In this document: positions 46,001 through 54,426 of the stretch, piece after piece
Position numbering within the stretch: the stretch's first letter is position 1
Layout: every line of letters begins with the position of its first letter
NCBI GenBank assembly: GCA_963573315.1
Contig: OY752142.1
Location: 124,001-188,000, forward strand
Direction of reading: 5' to 3'
Length of the DNA: 64,000 nt
From: Entomortierella parvispora
Lineage: Eukaryota > Mortierellomycota > Mortierellomycetes > Mortierellales > Mortierellaceae
Notes under the pieces: generated by a model
Seen by the model: the letters and a program-made list of their open reading frames with translations, nothing else
Databases searched by the model: none
What the model was told of the DNA's origin: nothing
Program-made: the position numbers and the translations under genes

Positions 46001-47326
46001 ATGCCCTCCAAACACACACGAGCGACAGCTTTAAAGGCTGCTCAAGCCAACATCAGAATAACCCACAGTTCAGCTACTATATTCACGCAACCGCTTACCA
46101 AGAACTCAACAAAAAGAAAGCGTGCCCAACCTCCTTCCTGTGGCGCATCTACGGTCCTTCCTATATCCAGCTCAAACAAACACCATGCTGCCGCTGTTGA
46201 TCATGCCGCCAATGATAGCCCTAGATCAGCGAGACGTAGTAGGCCTTCTAGGACAATCGTCTCCGAAGAGGAGGGAGAGTCAGAGTCTGAAGCCGTTGGA
46301 TCTGAAAATGAATCAGAAAGTGACCAACACCATAGTCCTGACACAAGCCCTGCTCCAAACACTGACGAGGTCCTTGAGCGATTAGATCAGGAAGATCATT
46401 TCGGTATTTCCAATGGAGAGTCTGGAATGAACAAAGAGGATGATACCGATGATGACAGTGTTGGTTCTCAGAGTTCTGAACATCACGAACTGCCGGATCT
46501 TACTGAAATCACTCTCCACTTTCGGAGAGGCGAGAAGCCCATTGAAGATCCTATTACAGGGAAGACCAGGAGTCCGCGAAAACTTTTAGACTGGCCCTCC
46601 AGCAAGTTCATCTACCAAAAGGGGACAGGGTTCCATGTGTTTATTGGCTTTATCAATGGCGCGATAGACAAACTGAAAGAGGTCAAGAAACCTCGGTATG
46701 CTCTTCTCCACTGGTCAGTGAACAACTCTCCTTATATCCAGCCCAGCCACAGCTCGAAACAACTAAAATACCCACCTTTGACGCCCGGAGACTTTGAAAA
46801 AAAGATCGCTCGAGCATACTACACCGAAAAGGCTCGTCTGCAGGAGTCATCTGCCCGAATCACAGTCAACGTCTTTGTCTATCTGAAGGACACAAATCCA
46901 AATGAAGGCAAAACGACAGTGAGGCCAACTCGACTTGGTATCGAGGAAGCAAATCGACGAATTAACGAGGCGCGGCGAGCAGGCGCTATGGACCTCGGTC
47001 AAATCGAGCAGACGCTACATGCCCGAGGTATAGCATCACCGACAACCCTGGTAGATGAGCCCCTCGCTCCACTGCCAAGCAATGCATTGTACAATCAAGC
47101 TCGTCGACTTGACCGACAACCAGTAGACAGGGAAGCGGGAGCTGTTGGCAGCCAAGAAAGCCGTGATACTGCGTCAGTAAGACTTTTCTCCAACGGTTAC
47201 TGGGTGCCTTACTCTATGGATATTGCAGATCTTCGCAGAGCTTTGGCGTTTGATCTCACTATAATTGGCGAGCGGACTCGAGGCCCAGCTCCTCCAGAGG
47301 TTTTGCCTCTTACGATAGATGTATAA
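46001..47326 (+). CDS. Lineage-specific protein of unknown function inside the repeat-bracketed island
   Basis: An uninterrupted frame encodes 441 aa from the ATG at 46001 (MPSKHTRATALKAAQANIRI). An ATG 45 nt upstream is in frame but gives a hydrophobic leader-like extension. The N-terminal third is basic, then acidic and disordered (SEEEGESESEAVGSENE). From about residue 165 it looks folded: ITLHFRRGEKPIEDP, LLDWPSSKFIYQKGTGFHVF, IGFINGAIDKLKEVKKP, ARYALLHW-type segment, ITVNVFVYLKD, and a C-terminal VRLFSNGYWVPYSMDIADL. I recognise no known domain. The basic N-terminus could be a nuclear signal. It lies between two direct ~550-bp repeats and just upstream of a minisatellite. A role as an accessory protein of a mobile element is possible but unproven. 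Confidence 0.7.
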   Translation: MPSKHTRATALKAAQANIRITHSSATIFTQPLTKNSTKRKRAQPPSCGASTVLPISSSNKHHAAAVDHAANDSPRSARRSRPSRTIVSEEEGESESEAVGSENESESDQHHSPDTSPAPNTDEVLERLDQEDHFGISNGESGMNKEDDTDDDSVGSQSSEHHELPDLTEITLHFRRGEKPIEDPITGKTRSPRKLLDWPSSKFIYQKGTGFHVFIGFINGAIDKLKEVKKPRYALLHWSVNNSPYIQPSHSSKQLKYPPLTPGDFEKKIARAYYTEKARLQESSARITVNVFVYLKDTNPNEGKTTVRPTRLGIEEANRRINEARRAGAMDLGQIEQTLHARGIASPTTLVDEPLAPLPSNALYNQARRLDRQPVDREAGAVGSQESRDTASVRLFSNGYWVPYSMDIADLRRALAFDLTIIGERTRGPAPPEVLPLTIDV

Positions 47327-47364
47327 TATTTCAACAATATAAACAGCGTACAGGAATATACAAT

Positions 47365-47722
47365 ACACACGATTCAATAGTATTTTGCACAGAGACGCGA
47401 GATTCGATGGTATTGTGCGCTGGAATAGTGACAAGAGACACGAGATTCAATGGATTATTGGATTATGCACAGGAATGGTGGCAGGAGACACGAGACTATG
47501 CATAGAAACGAAATTCGATGGCATTATACGCAGAGACGCGAAATTCGATGGCGCTATGCGCTGGTATGGTGGCAAGGGACGCGAAATTGTCCACACAAAC
47601 GCGAGATTCGATGACATTATGCGCAGGAATAGTGGTAAGAGATGCGAGATCACGCACACAGACGCGAGATTCGATGGCATTATGCGCAGAAACGCGAGAT
47701 TCGAGAGAAATATGCGAGACAG
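47365..47722 (+). repeat. Degenerate minisatellite, ~45-60-bp unit
   Basis: About seven imperfect units built on GCGAGATTCGATGGCATTAT then GCGCAGGAATAGTGGTAAGAGA, with shorter units lacking the second half. Many units stay in one plus-strand frame (RDARFDGIVRWN, NARFDDIMRRNSGK), part of a 223-codon open frame (47385-48056). That frame has no recognised domain, and the array directly follows the gene at 46001. It could be coding repeat or non-coding minisatellite. Confidence 0.75.
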
Positions 47723-48340
47723 CCGTATAAAGGGTGGAAACGCACCTAGTCTTTATGGCATGACTATCGATGGCCGACGAAAGAACAACCCTGTTCGCAT
47801 TGTCAAAGGTACTCTGGTGATATGTATGATGTTGTCGAAGAGAGCCCTCTTTCTCCTCTGCAAAGGGGATTGGATTTCCTGTAGGAGACTGGGATCAATG
47901 GATGGATTCTTTATCAGTCTTCTCTCTAATGTACTCGACGATTGGGGTGACGTGGTCATGGGGGCGGTGAAGTGGAATTTTTCTACCGGAATGTATAGAC
48001 GATTCTATGGGGATGGTGGCAAAAGCGGTGTTGCTGGCAAGAGAGATATCATGTAAAGTGGCTATATGGTGCAGGCTGCATGGTCTTGACGGGGGAACGA
48101 GGGAAGCAAGGGTAATTGGGTGTAGGGTGCGTGGGTTTTGACACCTGGGACGGCACTGAGAACCGGGGCTATTGGGAATTCCAGGCAAAGACTTGGGTGG
48201 CGCGGCACGAATTCAAGTGGACAAAACGGAAAGTCTGTCAGTCCATTTCCAGAGTTAGTGAGCAGTTGAAAACTTGCTGATCTAGAGCAAGTCCAACGGA
48301 ATGCTTGAATCTTGGATATCCTCTATGGAAACAAGAAAAC
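47723..48340. other. Spacer between minisatellite and repeat copy B
   Basis: About 620 bp. The open frame from the minisatellite continues to 48056 with non-repetitive, Gly/Asp/Arg-containing sequence of unknown nature. Beyond it nothing is seen. Confidence 0.35.
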
Positions 48341-48862
48341 AAGAGGAGAAGGCAAACCTATCAGGGTTGCAACATGCGGATTGGATTATGATCCACCATG
48401 CTCACTGTTATCTTCTGTATTCTACCATGACTGATCCGACCCTCCTACCCTCATCAGGAAGCGGAGATCATTCAAGGGGAAACCCCAGGTGCCCGGATAG
48501 ATCAATTGGATGATTGAGTATCCATCTCCTCTCGAGGATGCGAACTGATATTCGTGTGTGGAATCTCCTCCGTGTTTCGAGTTCTGATAAATAGGGTGTC
48601 ATTTCTTCTTTGTCACAGCAAAAACACAGAGTACAGCGTGGCCCAAATTTGACCTCGGATCGGCGAGAATCTGTTTTCCTCCGAATTTTTATCTCTTGGA
48701 TATATCACCATCTCCCGACAGCTTTGTTGTGGCTCAATTGACGAGAATCATAGCGTTTGAGGGCTGAAATTCCACAGAACAGCCTCAGGGTAGACGCCTC
48801 TATTTAAGACAACTACATTCTCTTCCTTCAGACTGTTTTCTCAATGAGACTAGAATGACGTA
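48341..48862 (+). repeat. ~550-bp dispersed direct repeat, copy B
   Basis: Counterpart of 44443-44996, in direct orientation about 3.9 kb away. It ends with the same TATTTAAGAC, T/C-rich and GACTAGAATGAC sequence. Sequence beyond the right ends of the two copies differs, which helps define the repeat edge. No coding sequence is evident within it. Confidence 0.75.
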
Positions 48863-50163
48863 GGCAAATCCCCTCGCTTCAAGACGATCCATGATTTGAC
48901 TTAGCCTTTTATTACGCGCCGTGGAAGTAGATGTTTAAGGTTTGTTTGCACATGCGCCCAGCCCCTACTTCTTCACACCAGCGAAAGGTCTGAGTGAAGT
49001 AAATATGGCGTGGATTGACCGGAAACATACTCCTCCACCCGTTCCTCCGTTTCCACCCACTTGCAGAACACACAAGTACAAACACCTTGAATACTTGAAA
49101 TCAAACACCGCAGTAGAAGGCTACTATGTAGTTAGATAGCGACATCTGAGACGCCTCGGAAATCGAAACGAACTTGAGAGAACCCTCGATCCCTGCATGT
49201 CCTTTTGTCCGTATCATCACCAAACTCCCCTGCCAGGGCAACTAGTTTTTTTGGAAATGTTGTCCGGTTCGTAGATATTCAACTCTTCGGATGAACTTTC
49301 TGAAGGATGGTTAATATATTTTAACCCCTTTGACCTTCTTTGATCTTCTTATTGCAATGATCATTGTGTGCCACTGCAACAGTCTACCTATCCTATTTGG
49401 ATCGGACGTAGTAGCACTTTTTATTGTTATCGAATCAGAATCAGTTAACAATCGGTCGTTGGCCTTTTGCACCCGTTAGTCCATTAGAATTGCGATCCAT
49501 CAGAAGTGCTCTCGATTATCTCTTTGATTTGCTTTTCTATGTTACCAAAACATTCAGCAAAGAGAACACTCTTTTCTCTCATCATCCTGCTTTCAGGGTC
49601 AAACAGAAGACCAGATTACTTTATTATAGGATTATAGAGAGGGACTAAAAGGCAAATGGCAACTTGTCATCCTCGATAGATTCTATCTTTCGAAAAAAGA
49701 CCTTTTGAAGGCACGATAGCGGCTATGAAGAGCAAGTACTCTAGCCCGTGCTCACCGCCAACCATTCGTCATTGTACAATTTTTACGATCAAACGATCAA
49801 AGGCCATGTTATCGCTCCATTCTAGAGTCAGTTTTCCTTTGAAAACCAAAGAAAAAAGGTTATTCACGTGCAGACAGACAGAAGAAGAAGAGCAATTGAA
49901 AGAATAACAATCTACAGGAAGCGTTCGCAGCAACCCTGCCTATTCAAATAAAAAGAAATTGAGATAACAACCTTTGGACAACACGTCAGAGATGCCAAAG
50001 AACTGATCTTTTGTTTAAAAGGGGGGTAAAGGGTTCATCGACATAAGGAATGGACCTTTGTCCTCGACACCTTTTATTTTTTTGTTCTTTGTTGTTTTGT
50101 TTTTCCTTGTTTTTTGGTGTTTTAGTTTTTTTTCCCTTCCTTTGCTGCTCCTGTTCAACAAGT
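48863..50163. other. Gene-poor AT-rich region
   Basis: About 1.3 kb. A short frame at 48942-49139 (including DRKHTPPPVPPFPPT) starts about 130 bp after the TATA-like word of repeat copy B but has no recognised domain. The remainder is AT-rich; the right end is the T-rich 3' flank of the next gene. Confidence 0.4.
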
Positions 50164-52494
50164 CTACAACCAAGCCGGCCAGTAGTGCTTCATACTCACA
50201 AACGCACTGGCAGCTGCCACCAGTAGGATAAAGATCAATAACAACAGGACCCACCAGCGACAGCCTCCAAAGAACCATTGACAGAACCTCCGTTTCGGCA
50301 CACGCGTGTAAGCAGGACCCTGTTGAAACGGCGGCAAAGGCGCAAGGTAATTGTGTTCATCCGGCATCTCGATAGTCTCGTCGATCTCCTTGCTAAACAT
50401 GCCGATATTAGGACTAGTGGCAACGGCTGTGTTGGTGCCAGAGCTGGTGTGAATCGTGCTTGATCCGTTTAGTCGCGAGGTTCTTGAACCAGCCTTGGCG
50501 CGAAGGGACTCTACCGCAGCCATGTCGATGGAGGTATGGTGACCAAAGGCCGAGGTGGAGCGGGGATGATAGTCCAGATGATAGAGGTGAGGATGGCGAT
50601 TATTGCTGCTGGACGATCGATGGTTCGAGGACGAAGGCCCGTTCGAATTGGAAGGGGAATGGGCCCGAGCATGGTACAGATACCGCTCCACCATGTTGTC
50701 CGATTGCTGTGTGCTTAAATAGCGACTCTGACTCTGACTTGATCCAGGGCGGAAGGTTCCAGAGATGGAGCCGTGGAGGCGATTCAGTTGATGTTGGGGA
50801 TGCGAGACCGCCACGGGCGACAGAGCCTCCAGGGCAGGGTCCAGTCCAGTGACGATACCAGTCTGGGAAGCATTGTTCAGAGGCCAGGACTGATGATGAG
50901 GTTTGACCTCGCCCATTTCCAAGGCCCGGAGACCCCGGTGGGTGGAGAGTCGACTGTCGGTTCTGGACCGGTGTGTTGGCAGGGGTTGTTGGATCGGAGT
51001 CTTTTGTTCCTGCAGATGTCGTTGTTGTAGTGAATAGTGGGACGGGTACAAGAGATTATTTCCTAAACCAACGCCTCCATGGGAATGATAAGACCGAGAA
51101 TCGACCGCGCTCTGGCTCTGTCTTGATTGACGGGATCTACTACCGTTGCTCATGGAAGATGGATTGGACTGGAAGCTGCTGTCGGTATCTATGGATAATT
51201 TCCGTTCCCGATCCATCGAGTTTCCATCCCGACTCTCGTCCCTTCGCACTGGCCCAAACGTATCCAAGTCTGGATCATCCTGTTCACTTTGTGTTTCCCA
51301 GTGCTCTGATAGGATGCCCTCCGGGTCAAGATCATTAAGAGACAGTCCGATCGCCACCGTCGACCCCATGGCCCGATGATGATTATGACCATACTTCACG
51401 GCCACTGAAGCCTCAGGACTCGTCCCTCGACTGCCCTGACGGGAAGAATACGAGGACGAAGATGTGGACGAATGACGGGAGCTGTCCCGCGCTCTACGAT
51501 CTCGATCTCGATCTCGGTCGCGTTGATGTTGTTGTTGATAATAATAGCGTAGATCCTCAATCGATTGCTGTGATTTCGTAGGAGTCGGGGAAACGACCCG
51601 ACTGCTTGACCCAGTGTTGTGTCGCTGTTGATATTGAAACTGTTGTCGCATGCTCGAGAACGATCTTTGACGCTCTACCTCGTGTTGATCCTGATGGCGG
51701 GGCAGGCGATGGGTATGGATCGTGCCTTGACTTTGACCTGGCGCGTGGTATTCTCCATGCTTTCGCCGGATGGCTTCGTCAGCTTCTTCCTTTAACCGGC
51801 GTTCTTCCCGTTCCTGGCTCTCACGCTCCAGACGCTTCTTCTTACTCCCAAGAGAAAACTTTTTGGAAGAGGAGGTAGAACGAGAGGGGGTGGTTTGTTG
51901 TGATTGCCTATTGGAGCGACGACGTTGAGGTGGTGAGGAAGAAGAGGACACGTGTTCTTGTCTCCGATTCCTAGAACGGTCGCCAGTTGAACCACCATTA
52001 CCACCGCTGCTGCTGGCGCCTTCCGGGATGGTCATGGAGGTTGAATGGTATGCCTTGGAGGAGGGGAAAGAAGAAGCGCCATCTTCGGCTTTTAGGGTAT
52101 CTGTCGAAGACTTGTGGCCAAGCATCTTTTGGTGACGAGGCCGAGGGGTATTATCGCCGATATTTTGATGAATTGCTGTTGGGGTCTTGTCCTTGTCCTC
52201 GGCGTCTGAGAGCGAGACGGCTACCTCGGTAGCATTCTTGGATGTGTAGGTGGCCGAGAGAGAGGCGTTGGAGGTCGAGTGCCGGAGCGCATTGTTGCTG
52301 CTGTTGAGGATGGCAGAAGCGGCCAGGGACCGGGCCCCCTGGTTTTGGCCCTGGCTCTGGTGCTGTGGCTGAGCTGCAGAGGACGGAGTATGAGACCGGC
52401 GGGACTGCGGTGGCGGTGCTGCTGCCGCTGCTGCTGCTGCTGCTATAGAGGTGGAGGCGGTTTCAGGACCAACTGTCCGAGACCAAGGGGCCAT
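50164..52494 (-). CDS. Hypothetical disordered protein with a C-terminal membrane anchor
   Basis: One exon encodes 776 aa starting MAPWSRTVGPETAST. About 740 residues are Ser/Gln/Arg/His-rich and apparently disordered, with an Ala run near residue 20 and a charged coiled segment (KKRLERESQEREERRLKEE, then ADEAIRRKHGEYH) near 220-250. More conserved-looking pieces are LSLNDLDPEGILSEHWETQ and, close to the end, EMPDEHNYLAPLPPFQQGP. The last ~35 residues are a basic, Cys/Trp-containing stretch (RRFCQWFFGGCRWW) followed by one hydrophobic helix (VLLLLIFILLVAAASAFV) and a short tail. This layout is that of a tail-anchored membrane protein, a typical client of Get3, with the bulk in the cytosol. 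The family is not recognised. Confidence 0.75.
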   Translation of the reverse strand: MAPWSRTVGPETASTSIAAAAAAAAAPPPQSRRSHTPSSAAQPQHQSQGQNQGARSLAASAILNSSNNALRHSTSNASLSATYTSKNATEVAVSLSDAEDKDKTPTAIHQNIGDNTPRPRHQKMLGHKSSTDTLKAEDGASSFPSSKAYHSTSMTIPEGASSSGGNGGSTGDRSRNRRQEHVSSSSSPPQRRRSNRQSQQTTPSRSTSSSKKFSLGSKKKRLERESQEREERRLKEEADEAIRRKHGEYHAPGQSQGTIHTHRLPRHQDQHEVERQRSFSSMRQQFQYQQRHNTGSSSRVVSPTPTKSQQSIEDLRYYYQQQHQRDRDRDRDRRARDSSRHSSTSSSSYSSRQGSRGTSPEASVAVKYGHNHHRAMGSTVAIGLSLNDLDPEGILSEHWETQSEQDDPDLDTFGPVRRDESRDGNSMDRERKLSIDTDSSFQSNPSSMSNGSRSRQSRQSQSAVDSRSYHSHGGVGLGNNLLYPSHYSLQQRHLQEQKTPIQQPLPTHRSRTDSRLSTHRGLRALEMGEVKPHHQSWPLNNASQTGIVTGLDPALEALSPVAVSHPQHQLNRLHGSISGTFRPGSSQSQSRYLSTQQSDNMVERYLYHARAHSPSNSNGPSSSNHRSSSSNNRHPHLYHLDYHPRSTSAFGHHTSIDMAAVESLRAKAGSRTSRLNGSSTIHTSSGTNTAVATSPNIGMFSKEIDETIEMPDEHNYLAPLPPFQQGPAYTRVPKRRFCQWFFGGCRWWVLLLLIFILLVAAASAFVSMKHYWPAWL

Positions 52495-53467
52495 TGTGCG
52501 CGTTTGAGGACGGACTGCAATAGAGGGATGGAGGGAGAACGAAGAGGCCCTGCTCGCGCAGTTGCTGCAACTGAGTGGAGCCTTCTTTGCAGGCGGTCTT
52601 TGGTCGAGGGGAAAGGAAGAGGATCAGGCGAATGTCCTGTTTGCGGATGAGGGGCCAGAGAGAAATGCCAAAGAAGGGTGAGGAATGGAAGGAATGGAGA
52701 GCGGGGAAAGCGAGAGCCAGAGGAACGAGTATCGTATGTGAGTGTGTGAGTGTGTGTATATGTGTGTCCTAGAGAGAGAGAGAGAGCTATTTGGAGAACG
52801 TGCAGGGAGAAAAGAAGGTAGAGGGTATCAATGTTGGTGAAGGTGAAGGAAGGGGTATCGATTGAAGAGAAAGAAAGAAAAGAAAAGAGCTGGAAAAAGA
52901 GAGGTCGCAACTCTGCCTTCAAACATGGTCGGTCCCTGCCCTGCCCTGCCTGCATGTCTGCCTGCCAACCTGCAGTGACCGAGCCTTGGTGCTGGTGCAA
53001 CGAGCACAACCACGACGAACAAACACAAAGAACGCAGGGGGGGGATGAACTTGTAACCAACCCGTCGGTGAGTGTGGCAATAATCAAAAAAAAAAAAAAA
53101 AAAAAAAAAATTGCCTGTGGGCTGGTGCCACCATTCGGGTGCACAAGCTGCACGTGATATGAGCCCTTGGCTTCTGTGCCGTGCGAGTGTGGTCCGCTTG
53201 GCCCCTGGACGTTCTTTTCTTGGGCTGCATGGGCAAATATAGCTGTCCATGTAGTAGTCTATAAACACACAGAGGGCAAACGGGCGACAGACAGGACACG
53301 ACAGCAAAGTGGGCAGGGGTCTGTGTCCGTTGTTGTTATTATTGTTTTGTCACCTTTGTTGCATCACAGATCACTGGGGTAATACTCAAATAACAAACGA
53401 ACAAGATTACAGCAGCAACAGGGGGCAACAGCAGCAACAAACACGCAATGCCAGCAGCCGGAGCACA
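52495..53467. other. Upstream region of the tail-anchored protein gene
   Basis: About 970 bp with GTGTGTGAGTGTG and GA arrays near 52738-52787, an A-run of about 26 bases at 53085-53110 and a CACGTG at 53151-53156. No gene is supported. Confidence 0.45.
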
Positions 53468-54241
53468 ATGGCAAGGGTAAGGAGAACTTTGGGGATCCCG
53501 ACGCGTTCGCGTTCCAAGACATGCCTTGACCAACACACTGTAAAAGAAAAACGACCGTGCGCCCGACCATGTTTTTTTTTTCTCATCTTCCCGAAAGGTC
53601 AATGTTCATGCCCCTTTTCACTTTCACTTCCTCCTGCAGGCTGCAGCTGCCATGCCTCTGCCTGGGTACTAATTGTCTGAATCACAGTGACACAACGGGA
53701 ATGTCTGCCAGTGACGCACTAAAAAAACCATCGTTTCGTTTTTTTGTCCTCTGTTTGTTGGCCCAACCTCGTGTCGACCGTGTGGCTGAACAACAGCTTC
53801 TTGCTAACGTGAAAACTATTCCATTGGGAATGGGAGGAGGTCCGAGTGTTGCCTTCTTGACACGCCCTGGAGGAATGAAAGGGGGGATGACTGTCTGAGT
53901 CACCGCCCAAATCAGACCGACTGGGACCCTTCCCCCCCGCACCCGACTCACTGACTCGTTTCCTCAGCCTTTTTGTTTCTCGTTGTTGTTCCCAGGTCAA
54001 CACGGCAGCAGGGTTTCAGTTTGGGTTTTCCTCCTCAAGCAATGTGGCAAAAAGAAGAGACCCCAAGATCATACAAACATTGGAGAGAGCCCAGGCGAAA
54101 GAAAAATCTTCAGACGATCTGGGATCTGATCGCATCACTCTCTTTGCGCCCTGGAACGTCCAAAAGTCTAGGGCCGGTAGAAGGGACGTTTGTAGCGCGG
54201 ATGAGGAAAGAGCAGCAGGGCCAACAACGAATGCTCTCTGA
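53468..54241 (+). CDS. Possible small two-exon gene of unknown function
   Basis: A long plus-strand open segment at 53996-54241 is preceded by a good acceptor (CTCGTTGTTGTTCCCAG). It reads VNTAAGFQFGFSSSSN, then VAKRRDPKIIQTLERAQAKE and ITLFAPWNVQKS, ending AAGPTTNAL. It looks coding, but no start lies in the same exon close to the acceptor. The nearest phase-compatible start with a donor is ATG GCA AGG followed by GTAAGG (53468-53476), which would make an intron of 519 nt and a protein of about 84 aa. Other exons may be missing. The 3' end is convergent with IF2m, with 185 bp between stops. I do not recognise the protein. Confidence 0.35.
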
Positions 54242-54426
54242 TGTCTAGGTCATGATAGCTCTATGATGATGGATTTATTGAAGTGTATGTGGTTATAGTA
54301 CAGGCGAAAAGTAGGAATGATGATGGGATAATGTAGATGTGAATACTAATGTTGGAAGCAGATATGAATTGCTGGTGGTTGGTGATGTTGAGGAGTCATC
54401 GGTCCTTAGGGGCGACTGGCGGTTTT

